A stretch of 64,000 bases of DNA from Arthrobacter sp. YN. GTDB lineage: Bacteria > Actinomycetota > Actinomycetes > Actinomycetales > Micrococcaceae. Positions 1 to 8,698 of this stretch are shown piece by piece. The notes beneath the pieces are model-generated. The model saw nothing but the letters and a program-made list of their open reading frames with translations, did not search any database and was not told the DNA's origin. Both the position numbers and the translations under genes were made by a program. Each line of letters starts with the position of its first letter. Position 1 is the first letter of the stretch. The stretch spans positions 682,001 through 746,000 of the forward strand of contig NZ_CP022436.1 in NCBI RefSeq assembly GCF_002224285.1, in the 5' to 3' direction.

Positions 1-1745
1 TCGCGGTCTCGGGGAAGCCTGAGGGTACGGTCCGGGCAACGGTCAACGGCCGGGTCATCCTCGAAGCGAACGCAGCAGCCACCGTTCCCCTGGACGAAGC
101 GGTCAGCAATGCCGACGTTCTTGGCCAGCAGCTCACGGTGGGGCTTCAGTTCATCCCGGTAACCCACACCATGTGCGTGGTCTCCAACTCCACGGCAACC
201 CTGAACAACATGATGGTCGACTTCAGCGGGACCGCCAAGGCTCCCACCACGGTGGGTGAGTTCTTCCCGGCGTCCGTGCCCGCCGTCGTGCTTCCCGTCC
301 CGGCGGATCCCGGCGCGGATGTTTCCGCCGCCATCATGACCGCCTCGGCCGCCATGGCCCAGCGCTATCCGGACGCCGCCGTCGCAGTGGTTCCGGAAGC
401 CGAGCTGGTGGCGCGCGTTGCCACCCTCCCGACCGGCAGCCGGATCCTCAGCGTCATCGCAGACCAGGGTGAAACCGCCACCAAACTGGCCACGGCGGCC
501 GGGCTCCCGCAGCTCATCCTCAGCGGCCACGACGAACAACTCCGCACCGCAGCTCGGGCGCTTGCCAGCGACAAAACCGCACTGGCCGTGACCTCCTCCG
601 TGACCGGCCTGACCTCGGCGCTGCCTGCCGCACCGGGCCTGGTCCAGAGCCTCAAGGACCTGGGCAGCACCACCTTGAAACTCTCCGGCTACGGCACCCC
701 GGAATCCTTTGTTGGCGTCACCCAGTCGCAGTTCGGCGGCCCGGTTTCCTCGGTGAAAGTCCAGCTCAAGGGCACGCACACGGCTGTCCCGGACAACGCC
801 CAGGCGCAGCTCTCGGTCTTCTGGAATGACTACCTGCTCAGTTCCAAGAACCTCGACGGCGGTGACACCTTCACGGTGGATGCTGAGGTTCCAGCGGGCC
901 AGCTACAGGCGAAGAATGGCCTCCGGATCCGTCTGGCCGCCCTCCCGGCAGGCGGCGATTGCACCGGGCCCGCAGGTGTCATGCCCATGGAAGTCACCCT
1001 GGATACCTCTGGCAGCACCCTCACGGCGGTCCGTGGCGGATCCACGAAAGCCGGCTTCGAACGGTTCCCCCAGGCTTTCGGACAGAGCGTTCAGGTAGCG
1101 TTCGGCGATGGCAACGCCCAAGCCAACACCGTCAACGCAGCGACGCTGCTGGCTTCCCTGCAGCGTGACAGTGCCTCCCTGCTGGATACCCGTGTGGTGG
1201 GCCTCGACGCCCTGGCCGGTTCCAGCGAGTCCGGGCTGGTGGTGGGTGCCACCGCCGACGTCGCCAATAAGCTGTCCGCACCACTGCGGTTGGCGGAGTT
1301 CCGCACCATCTCGCCTGACGACGTCGAATACGGCGTTGGCGCCTCGGCTCCGTACGGCGTGTTGGAGGCTTTTGAGCAAGGCGGCCGGAATCTGCTGCTC
1401 CTTGGTGCTTGGGCACCGGAAAATGACGCTGCCGCCGCGTCCACGCTCCAGTCCTCGTTGGCCTCCCATGTGGGTGCTGTTGAAGGTGGCTGGGCATCGC
1501 TGTCCCGGAACCTCCTGGTGACCCAGCCGTCGGGGACTCCCGTGCTGCTGGAGAGCAATGTGGTGGTTCCGCAGAAGGCTGTGACTGATGACTACCGTCC
1601 GTATGCCTGGTGGATCGGCGGGGCAGTGGTGGTGCTGGGCCTGGCGTTCGCAGCCCGGACAGTGCTCCTGCGGCGTCGTGCCCGGGCGGCGCAGGCCTAC
1701 GTGGATGCTGAACAGGCGGCGACCAATCCGGATCATGGCAACTAA
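1..1745 (+). CDS. BcsB-like glycan synthase accessory protein (5' partial)
   Basis: The reading frame is open from base 3 of the window, so the gene starts upstream. The visible part is about 580 residues of beta-rich extracytoplasmic sequence followed near 1600-1665 by one hydrophobic helix and a basic Arg-rich tail, the layout of BcsB-type cellulose synthase subunits (large periplasmic or extracellular body, single C-terminal membrane anchor that contacts the synthase). Similarity to BcsB is by overall pattern and by context: two glycosyltransferases and c-di-GMP enzymes follow on the same strand. The stop overlaps the next start by 11 bases, which implies translational coupling. The polymer need not be cellulose. 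A generic secreted scaffold for another exopolysaccharide is the main alternative. Confidence 0.62.
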   Translation, partial: AVSGKPEGTVRATVNGRVILEANAAATVPLDEAVSNADVLGQQLTVGLQFIPVTHTMCVVSNSTATLNNMMVDFSGTAKAPTTVGEFFPASVPAVVLPVPADPGADVSAAIMTASAAMAQRYPDAAVAVVPEAELVARVATLPTGSRILSVIADQGETATKLATAAGLPQLILSGHDEQLRTAARALASDKTALAVTSSVTGLTSALPAAPGLVQSLKDLGSTTLKLSGYGTPESFVGVTQSQFGGPVSSVKVQLKGTHTAVPDNAQAQLSVFWNDYLLSSKNLDGGDTFTVDAEVPAGQLQAKNGLRIRLAALPAGGDCTGPAGVMPMEVTLDTSGSTLTAVRGGSTKAGFERFPQAFGQSVQVAFGDGNAQANTVNAATLLASLQRDSASLLDTRVVGLDALAGSSESGLVVGATADVANKLSAPLRLAEFRTISPDDVEYGVGASAPYGVLEAFEQGGRNLLLLGAWAPENDAAAASTLQSSLASHVGAVEGGWASLSRNLLVTQPSGTPVLLESNVVVPQKAVTDDYRPYAWWIGGAVVVLGLAFAARTVLLRRRARAAQAYVDAEQAATNPDHGN

Positions 1746-3441
1746 CGTAGTCACCCGGCCGCGGGCGGCCCACCGGCGTCCCGCTCCGACGCTGGCACTG
1801 CTGCGATCGCTGGCACCGTTGACACGGCAGGGCTGGGCGCGGCTCGGTGCCCCGGTGGTGGGGCGCAAGGTTCCCGGCACCAGGATCGTGGCGGTGGTTT
1901 CACTGGTGGTGGGGTACCTCGCCTGCCTGTACACGATCGGTCATGGCACCAACCTGGACTATTCGGATGCCCAGAGCCACCTGACCATCGCCCGGCGGAT
2001 CTTCGACAGCAAGGCACCCGGCTTTGAGCAGCTGGGCACCGTCTGGCTGCCCATGCCGCACCTGTTGCTGGCTCCGTTCGTGCTGAATATGTGGCTATTC
2101 AGCACGGGCTGGGCTGCCGGAATCCTGGGGATCCTGGCGTTGTCCGCCACCTCCACCGGCCTGTACTTGATCGCAGCCCGCCTCGGATTGGGCAGGGCCG
2201 GACGTCTCGCCACGACCCTGGTGGTCCTGGCCAACCCGGCGGTTTTGTACGTCTACACCACAGCGCTGACCGAGCCGGTGCTCATCATGTGCATCGTGGG
2301 CGGTATGGCCGGATTGGCGCATTGGGCCACCAGCCGCCGTCGAATGAGTGCCGGAGAGCTGGCCGTCTTCGCCGGTATTCCGTCCGCCGCCGCAGTACTG
2401 TCCCGTTACGAAGGCTGGGCGCTGGTGATGACCGGAACTCTGTTGGTGTTGATCGTCGCCAAGCGCCGCACCGGTGCGTGGCGGGAGGCATTCATCATGG
2501 CCGGTGGCTACGTGATGATCCCGGCCGCGGCGGTCCTCTGGTGGATTTCCTACAACTGGGCCATTTACGGCAACCCGCTGGAGTTCATGTTCGGGCAGTA
2601 CTCCGCCTACGCGCAGCAGAAGAACATCACCGACGGCGGCCTGTTGCCCACCAAGGGCAACCTGGGACTCACGCTGACTACTTTCCATTGGTCCCTGCTG
2701 GAGACAGTTGGCGTGGTGGTCCTCGCGCTGGCGGCATGCGGCGCCGTCGTGCTGGTCTTCAGGCGGGGCTTTGCCAACAGCACCCTGCTGGTGGCGGTGA
2801 CCGGCAGTGCGTATGCTTTTGCGGTGCTGAGCCTCTTCCTGGGACAGACGGCCATTAACAACGACCATTCGCTGCCGTCAACGTGGTGGAACAACCGCTT
2901 CGCACTGACGGCGCTGCCCCTGGTGGCCATTCTGGTAGCCGTGGTGGTGGAGGAACTCGCCCGCCCGGCCCGCATCAAGCCCGTGGTGGTCGGCGCGTTG
3001 CTGGCTGGACTCGTGGTGCAGAACCTCTGGTGGAGCGAGGATCCCACGGGTCGGCTCGCCGTCCTGGCGGAGGGGCGGATGTCAGCGGAGTCCACCACCA
3101 ATTCCACGGCCGCGGCGCGCTGGCTCCACGAGCACTACGAGTCCGGCGGAATACTCATGGATGAGAGCGCCCGGGGCAACGCCGTGCTTCCTGTCATGGG
3201 CATTCCCCTCAAAGAGATCTACAACCGTGCCTCCGGAGACTACTTTGGTCCGGCACTGAAGGACCCTGCAAAGTACGCGCAGTGGGTGTTCGTCAACGTT
3301 GAAGCCGGAACGGGAGCGCGGGACTCGGGGCCCACGGACCTGGTGTACCAGGCGATCGTGGCGAACCCGTCGTTCACTGTCCGCTACTCCGTGGCCTTCT
3401 CGACTCCAACCCACCGGATCTATGAAAGGTCCTCCCACTGA
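1735..3441 (+). CDS. polytopic membrane glycosyltransferase-like protein
   Basis: This 568-residue integral membrane protein has many hydrophobic segments and resembles the lipid-linked-sugar-dependent dolichyl-phosphate-mannose/ArnT-type (GT39/GT87-like) mannosyltransferases. After the first helix comes an acidic loop (HGTNLDYSDAQSHLTIARRI, about 65-85); Asp residues in this loop act in catalysis in that superfamily. The start is set at the ATG at 1735, inside the end of the preceding gene, because an upstream in-frame opening only extends antisense-like sequence into the BcsB-like gene. The stop TGA overlaps the next ATG (TGATG). The position between a BcsB-like subunit and a processive glycosyltransferase suggests that it decorates or assembles the same glycan. 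The sugar donor cannot be told from sequence. Confidence 0.65.
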   Translation: MATNVVTRPRAAHRRPAPTLALLRSLAPLTRQGWARLGAPVVGRKVPGTRIVAVVSLVVGYLACLYTIGHGTNLDYSDAQSHLTIARRIFDSKAPGFEQLGTVWLPMPHLLLAPFVLNMWLFSTGWAAGILGILALSATSTGLYLIAARLGLGRAGRLATTLVVLANPAVLYVYTTALTEPVLIMCIVGGMAGLAHWATSRRRMSAGELAVFAGIPSAAAVLSRYEGWALVMTGTLLVLIVAKRRTGAWREAFIMAGGYVMIPAAAVLWWISYNWAIYGNPLEFMFGQYSAYAQQKNITDGGLLPTKGNLGLTLTTFHWSLLETVGVVVLALAACGAVVLVFRRGFANSTLLVAVTGSAYAFAVLSLFLGQTAINNDHSLPSTWWNNRFALTALPLVAILVAVVVEELARPARIKPVVVGALLAGLVVQNLWWSEDPTGRLAVLAEGRMSAESTTNSTAAARWLHEHYESGGILMDESARGNAVLPVMGIPLKEIYNRASGDYFGPALKDPAKYAQWVFVNVEAGTGARDSGPTDLVYQAIVANPSFTVRYSVAFSTPTHRIYERSSH

Positions 3442-5399
3442 TGACCTCCCCTTCACGCTTGGCGGACTCCACGCTCAACCGGCAATCGATCGGCCAGACA
3501 CTGCTTGCGGCGGGGCTCGTCACCCCGGAACAGCTGCAGCGTGCGCTGGATCGCGCGGCGAGCGAAGGCGGGCTGCTGGGCCGGCACCTGATCCTGGAAG
3601 CCGGGCTGGACCGTCGTCGGATTTATGAAGTCCTGGCACAGCATTGGGACGCGCCGCTGGTGGACCTGGTGGCTGATCCGGTGGATGACCAGCTGATGGA
3701 GGTGCTCGGGTACAGCGACGTGGGCGAGCCGCAGTGGCTGCCATGGAAGATGGACGGTGACGTGCTGACGGTGGCCACTGCGGTGGCTCCGTCCACAGCC
3801 ATCGCCGAGGAAGCGGCGCGTCTTTTCGACGCCGCATCTGTTGAATTTCGCACCACCACCGACTGGGACATCAACCAGTCCATCCAGCGTTCCTTCCGGC
3901 GCCACCTCCTCTACGAATCCGCCGAGCGCCTTGCCGAAGAGCGTCCGGGCGAATCCGCACGCACCGCCCTGACCCCATGGCAGCGATACCTCCCGGTGGT
4001 CCTGCTCACGGGACTAATCACTGCGTTCGTGCTCTCTCCGCTGACGGCTTTGATCGTGCTGCTGGCAGCAGCAAACGTCGTCTTCCTGGTGAGCATCGGC
4101 TTCAAGACGCTCGCGAGTCTCCGCAGCCCCTTCGACAGGATGCATGATGCTGCGGTGGCCAAAGCCAGGGATAAGGAGAGGGCCACCCGCGGCCTGGCAC
4201 CCCTGGCGGAGGAACGGGTCCCCGACGGCGACTTGCCTGTCTACACGATCCTGGTTCCGGTGTTCCGGGAAGCGAACATCATCGACAAATTGTTGACCAA
4301 CCTGGGCCAACTGGACTACCCACGGTCCAAGCTGGATGTCCTGGTCCTTCTGGAAGAAGACGACGCCGAGACCATCGCCGCCGCGAAGGCTTCGCGGCCA
4401 CCGGAATACGTCCGAATCCTCATCGTGCCCAAGGGCGATCCGCAGACCAAGCCAAGGGCCTGCAACTACGGGCTGACGTTCGCCCGCGGCGAGTACGTGG
4501 TCATTTACGATGCCGAGGACCGCCCCGAGCCCGGCCAGCTGCGTGCCTCCATCGCCGCGTTCAAGCAGGACGCCTTTGAACGGGAACACCTCAACCCGGA
4601 CCGCAAACCGCTGATCTGCGTCCAGGCTGCGCTCAACTACTTCAACGCGGACCAGAACGTCCTCACCCGGATGTTCACCATCGAATACACGCACTGGTTC
4701 GACTCGATGCTCCCTGGCCTGGACAACTCAGGGATCCCGCTGCCGCTGGGTGGGACCTCCAACCACTTTGTGACCTCGCTGCTGAAGGAAGTCGGCGCGT
4801 GGGACCCATGGAACGTGACCGAGGACGCCGACCTGGGGCTCCGGGCCGCCGTGGACGGGTACCGTGTGGGCGTCATCAACTCCACCACGTGGGAAGAAGC
4901 GTGCTCGCAGGTGCCGGCGTGGATCAAGCAACGCACCCGCTGGATCAAGGGCTACATGGTCACCTCGGCCGTCAACACCCGGAACACGGTGCGCTACATC
5001 AAGAGCACTGGGATTGCCGGCGCCGTTGGGTTCCTCGGCCTGATCCTGGGCACCCCGTTGGCGTTCCTGGCCTACCCGCTGGTGGTGGGCTTCACCGTGG
5101 TCACGTACATCGGCTATGACGTTGTTGGCCTGGTCCTGCCCGAATGGCTGTTGGTGGGCGGCATGGTGTCCATGCTCTTCGGTAACGCCATGATGATCAT
5201 CGTTTCCGGTGTGGCCACCCTCCGCCGGCACGGATGGAGGATCGCGATCTTCGCCCTGCTCAACCCGTTCTATTGGGTGCTGCACTCGGTGGCTGCCTGG
5301 CGGGCGGCCTGGCAGATGCTCACCAGCCCGCACAAGTGGGAGAAGACTCCGCACGGACTGGAAGCCGAATACCACGACGACGGCCACTGGGTTGGTTGA
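3441..5399 (+). CDS. family 2 glycosyltransferase with N-terminal MshEN-type domain
   Basis: This 652-residue protein has three parts. Residues 15-155 look like a GspE/MshE N-terminal domain: two tandem half-motifs (IGQTLLAAGLVTPEQLQRAL near 17 and LLGRHLILEAGLDRRRIYEV near 45) match the MshEN pattern, a known c-di-GMP receptor fold. Residues 183-226 form a membrane hairpin. Residues 266-510 form a GT2 catalytic domain with DAED (357-360), TEDAD (about 460) and QRTRW (497-501), the signature of processive synthases such as BcsA and hyaluronan synthase; more membrane helices follow. There is no C-terminal PilZ domain, so the MshEN-like domain would be the nucleotide sensor. E. coli NfrB also pairs a GT2 domain with MshEN, though at the other end. 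This is the likely polymerase of the cluster. Confidence 0.85.
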   Translation: MTSPSRLADSTLNRQSIGQTLLAAGLVTPEQLQRALDRAASEGGLLGRHLILEAGLDRRRIYEVLAQHWDAPLVDLVADPVDDQLMEVLGYSDVGEPQWLPWKMDGDVLTVATAVAPSTAIAEEAARLFDAASVEFRTTTDWDINQSIQRSFRRHLLYESAERLAEERPGESARTALTPWQRYLPVVLLTGLITAFVLSPLTALIVLLAAANVVFLVSIGFKTLASLRSPFDRMHDAAVAKARDKERATRGLAPLAEERVPDGDLPVYTILVPVFREANIIDKLLTNLGQLDYPRSKLDVLVLLEEDDAETIAAAKASRPPEYVRILIVPKGDPQTKPRACNYGLTFARGEYVVIYDAEDRPEPGQLRASIAAFKQDAFEREHLNPDRKPLICVQAALNYFNADQNVLTRMFTIEYTHWFDSMLPGLDNSGIPLPLGGTSNHFVTSLLKEVGAWDPWNVTEDADLGLRAAVDGYRVGVINSTTWEEACSQVPAWIKQRTRWIKGYMVTSAVNTRNTVRYIKSTGIAGAVGFLGLILGTPLAFLAYPLVVGFTVVTYIGYDVVGLVLPEWLLVGGMVSMLFGNAMMIIVSGVATLRRHGWRIAIFALLNPFYWVLHSVAAWRAAWQMLTSPHKWEKTPHGLEAEYHDDGHWVG

Positions 5400-5516
5400 A
5401 GCGGGGCCGGTTGGAACCACCCCTGATCTTGAGCAAATCCTGAGCAAATGCCGCAGTGGGGTTGAGTAAGCCTCGCCACACTGAACTCAAAGCCGCAGGA
5501 TGACCAGCTGAGGGGG

Positions 5517-6701
5517 TTGGACACGGTGCTCGATGCTTTCTCGGTACGGGTTGGTTTAGGCGTGGTCACGGTGACGCTGTTGGTGCTGTTCTGTATCTCC
5601 TTTCAGCGCACCCGCTCACCCTATGCAGGCTGGTGGAGCGTGGCCCTGCTGGAATTCATGATGGGCAACGCAGCATTCCTGCTGAACGGCACCCCTCACC
5701 AGCAATGGGCCAACCCCGTGGGCAACATCCTGGTGGTGGCCGGAGCGTTCAGCGTTTGGGCAGGCGCAAAGACCCTTCGGGACCGTAACGCGGCACCATG
5801 GCAGTTGGCCATCGGTCCCGCCGTCACCGCCGTCGCGTCCTGCCTGGATAGTCCCGGGTCCAATGTGTGGTCCGGCGGATTTGTCTATCTGGCGATGATG
5901 GCCGTGGGCATTGCCTTGGCCGCCTACGACCTGTGGTTCATCAAGTCCTCGCACTCCCAGGTCCACAAAGCACTGTCCGTCGCGGCAGGTCTGCTGGCCG
6001 GCTATTACCTGGGCAGGTGGTTGGTTTTTGCGCTTGAAGGCCCGTCAAGCCACACGTTCACCACCTACTTTGGACCTGCACCTTCGGCCCTGATATCCAT
6101 GGTGCTCCTGGTCACCGTGTCCTTCAGCATGACGGCCCTCACCAGCGACCAACTCATCAAGGGACTCAAGGAACGGGCCGACCGCGACCACCTGACCGGC
6201 CTCCTCAACCGGGGAACCTTCCTGGACATGGCCACCACGGAACTCCACCGCCTGCAGTCCGCAGGATCCGGCGCAGCCATAGTCCTTGCGGACCTTGACC
6301 ATTTCAAAGCCGTCAACGACGAATTCGGCCACGGGGCCGGGGACAAGGCACTCCAGGCCTTCGCCGAAGCCTGCGGTGCCTCGGTCAGGTCCACCGATCT
6401 GATCGGGCGTTACGGCGGTGAGGAATTTATCCTGTTCCTGCCCGGGGCCACGCAGGACCGGGCCGAGGACATCGCAGCCGAAATCAGCCGCCGGATGGCA
6501 GCCACCCCGGCGCCCCAGGGCGTCGCATTTCCCACTATCAGCTATGGAGTCACCTCCAGCATCCCCGCAGGTGCTGACGTGAAATTCATGATTGAGGTGG
6601 CGGACGCAGCCCTGTACAGCGCCAAAGCGCAAGGAAGAAACCGGATTGTAGGAGCTGACCGCCATCAGGCGGCCATTATCGCGGATGAGGCACGATCATG
6701 A
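5517..6701 (+). CDS. membrane-bound diguanylate cyclase (GGDEF)
   Basis: This is a 394-residue protein. The first about 200 residues contain six or so hydrophobic segments (an integral membrane sensor without a recognisable ligand motif). A cytoplasmic GGDEF domain follows: the DxD-type metal site DLDHFKAVND near 261, the active site GGEEF at 300-304, and an intact inhibitory I-site RSTD at 291-294, exactly five residues before GGEEF. It should make c-di-GMP from two GTP and be product-inhibited. The TTG at 5517 is chosen because AGCTGAGGGGG lies just upstream; the GTG at 5526 is an alternative. The stop overlaps the next start (ATGA). The obvious candidate target is the MshEN-glycosyltransferase immediately upstream. 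Confidence 0.9.
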   Translation: MDTVLDAFSVRVGLGVVTVTLLVLFCISFQRTRSPYAGWWSVALLEFMMGNAAFLLNGTPHQQWANPVGNILVVAGAFSVWAGAKTLRDRNAAPWQLAIGPAVTAVASCLDSPGSNVWSGGFVYLAMMAVGIALAAYDLWFIKSSHSQVHKALSVAAGLLAGYYLGRWLVFALEGPSSHTFTTYFGPAPSALISMVLLVTVSFSMTALTSDQLIKGLKERADRDHLTGLLNRGTFLDMATTELHRLQSAGSGAAIVLADLDHFKAVNDEFGHGAGDKALQAFAEACGASVRSTDLIGRYGGEEFILFLPGATQDRAEDIAAEISRRMAATPAPQGVAFPTISYGVTSSIPAGADVKFMIEVADAALYSAKAQGRNRIVGADRHQAAIIADEARS

Positions 6702-7201
6702 CCTTCAACGAACTCACCACCAGGATCCAGATCCAGCACACCCAGGAGCTGTCCGCCTTCCGGCAAAACATCACCAGCGCTCCCTACATGGCCGGAACAC
6801 CGACGTCCCTGAATGCGGACCGCCGGTCAGTCCGGATGGGTCCCGTCCAATCGGTGGAGGACGGGAACGCCAACCTGACCATCGTCGCCGACGTGGAAGG
6901 CCTGGCCTGGTTCACAGCTGACAAAGGCCTGCTGGGCAGTTGCATCACAGTGTCCATCGCCGGTCACCGCAGGAACACGGGGACCCGCGTCCACCTCCCG
7001 CTGGCAGAATGCGACGCCTGGATCGAGGCCATCCTCGGCGGCTCCTGGATCACCCACGTGTACCGCGCCGGCAAGAGGGTGGAGTCCGACGGCAGGATGG
7101 ACATCGCCTCCTACCGGCTGTTCCTGGACGAGCGCCGCAATCCCGTCGCCAAGCCGCAGGCCGTCGCCGATACGACGCTGCGACGCCTGGAAGAATCGTG
7201 A
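6698..7201 (+). CDS. uncharacterised protein between two c-di-GMP enzymes
   Basis: This 167-residue soluble protein has no signal peptide, membrane helix or motif that I recognise. The central part (about 45-150) is a mix of short beta-strand-like stretches, including a conserved-looking segment GLAWFTADKGLLGSCITVSI. It overlaps both neighbours by 4 bases (ATGA with the cyclase, GTGA with the GGDEF-EAL gene), so the three are almost certainly made together. That suggests a partner or adaptor in local c-di-GMP signalling, but there is no direct sequence evidence for a function. Confidence 0.75.
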   Translation: MTFNELTTRIQIQHTQELSAFRQNITSAPYMAGTPTSLNADRRSVRMGPVQSVEDGNANLTIVADVEGLAWFTADKGLLGSCITVSIAGHRRNTGTRVHLPLAECDAWIEAILGGSWITHVYRAGKRVESDGRMDIASYRLFLDERRNPVAKPQAVADTTLRRLEES

Positions 7202-8622
7202 CCAGCACAAAGCCCCGACGACTCGTCCCCGCTGACGCTGATTCCCGCATCGAAAAACTCGAGCGGCACGTCCAGTCGCTCATGGAAGAGCTCCACCACG
7301 TCCGGCATGAGCAGCGCCGCGAGGCGCTCACTGATGCACTCACCGGACTCGGCAACCGCTTGGCCTTGGTGGAGGCTTTCGCTGCGGCACGGAACGCCGC
7401 GGCCCACGGTTCCGCTCAACCTGCGCTCCTCCTCATGAACCTGGACGGTTTCAAGGCACTGAAAAACTCCGCCGGCCTTGCCGCGGCGGACCAGGTTCTG
7501 GTCACCGTGGCGATGCGCATCCGGTCGGCCGTACGGGAGAACGACGTCGTCACGCGCCTGGGTGCCGACGAATACGCGGTGCTGTTGCCCGCCACCCCGC
7601 AAAACCGGGCTACCGCCGTCGGCAACCGCATCCTGGCCGCGCTGGAACCGAACATCGATCTCGGGAACAACAGCGTCCGCTGCGGTGCAAGCATGGGGCT
7701 GCGGACAGCAGAGCCACACCACACCCTCGAGGACCTGCTCCAGGAAGCCGATATCGCTATGGAGGAATCCAAGAGCGAGGGCCGGAACAAGCTCAAGGTG
7801 TTCGATCCCGCCACGCTGCACGCCCGGCAGCTCCAGCGGCAGATTGTGGGTGAACTCCGCGAGGCCATCCGTGCAGATCAGTTGGTGCTGAACTACCAGC
7901 CGATCGTGGAGCTGGCCACGGGAAGGATCGAAGGCTGCGAAGCTCTGGTCCGCTGGAACCACCCTGTGCACGGCTTGATCATGCCGGACCAGTTCATTCC
8001 CGTGGCCGAGGCTACGGGGCTTATCGCGGAGCTGGGGAGGTGGGTCCTGCGCACCGCCGTGGGGCAGCTGCGGCAGTGGCGGGACAACCCGGCCACGGCC
8101 CAGCATGACTTCTCCATGCGCATCAATGTCTCCGCCGCGGACCTGCAGAGCCTGGAGTTCGTGGACGACGTCAGCGAAGCCCTTGCCGAGGAAAGCCTGC
8201 GTCCGGAATCGCTGGTCCTGGAGCTGACCGAGAGCGCCATCATCCAGAACAACGAGCTGGACCGCTACACCCTGGCGAGCCTGCACAGGCTGGGTGTGGG
8301 ACTTGAAATCGATGATTTTGGTGCCGGATATTCGTCCATGGGATACCTGCGGAAGCTGCCCGTGGACCGGGTGAAAGTGGACCGGCAATTTGTGAAGGAC
8401 CTCGGAAAAGATCCCTCCCAACTCGTGTTCCTGGCGGCCATCCAGGAAGTTATCCGGTCCTGCGGGCTGGAAGGTGTGTGGGAAGGCATTGAAACTGCCG
8501 AGGAAGCAGCGGCGCTCCGGAGTATCGGCTGCGCCAGCGGCCAAGGGTACTACTTTGGCAGGCCCTTGCCCGAGGTTGGGTTCACGGAGCAGTTGACCCG
8601 GCTGCGGACCTGGCCGGCTTGA
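7198..8622 (+). CDS. GGDEF-EAL protein, probable c-di-GMP phosphodiesterase
   Basis: This 474-residue cytosolic protein starts at a GTG overlapping the previous stop. After a short coiled-coil-like lead it has a degenerate GGDEF domain: GADEY at 122-126 instead of GGDEF, and NLDGFK where active cyclases have DLDxFK, so cyclase activity is unlikely. The EAL domain looks complete: EAL at 248-250 in CEALVRWNHP, metal and catalytic residues in ELTES (342-346), the DDFGAGYSS loop from 372, and Lys393 in VKVD. The predicted reaction is hydrolysis of c-di-GMP to pGpG. As last gene of the cluster it would counter the upstream cyclase. The degenerate GGDEF may serve as a GTP-binding regulatory domain, as known for other hybrids. 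Confidence 0.9.
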   Translation: MTSTKPRRLVPADADSRIEKLERHVQSLMEELHHVRHEQRREALTDALTGLGNRLALVEAFAAARNAAAHGSAQPALLLMNLDGFKALKNSAGLAAADQVLVTVAMRIRSAVRENDVVTRLGADEYAVLLPATPQNRATAVGNRILAALEPNIDLGNNSVRCGASMGLRTAEPHHTLEDLLQEADIAMEESKSEGRNKLKVFDPATLHARQLQRQIVGELREAIRADQLVLNYQPIVELATGRIEGCEALVRWNHPVHGLIMPDQFIPVAEATGLIAELGRWVLRTAVGQLRQWRDNPATAQHDFSMRINVSAADLQSLEFVDDVSEALAEESLRPESLVLELTESAIIQNNELDRYTLASLHRLGVGLEIDDFGAGYSSMGYLRKLPVDRVKVDRQFVKDLGKDPSQLVFLAAIQEVIRSCGLEGVWEGIETAEEAAALRSIGCASGQGYYFGRPLPEVGFTEQLTRLRTWPA

Positions 8623-8641
8623 TCTCCTTGTGAGACAGCAG

Positions 8642-8684
8642 AAGGCCCCTGCACCCGTCCTTGCGGACGCGTGCAGGGGCCTTT
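8642..8684. terminator. bidirectional terminator between glycan cluster and purL
   Basis: The arms AAGGCCCCTGCAC (8642-8654) and GTGCAGGGGCCTT (8671-8683) pair perfectly, with a short run of T at 8682-8685 on the plus strand and A residues on the other side. It lies between two convergent genes, so it can end both transcripts. Confidence 0.85.
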
Positions 8685-8698
8685 TGGCTGGCCGGTCT

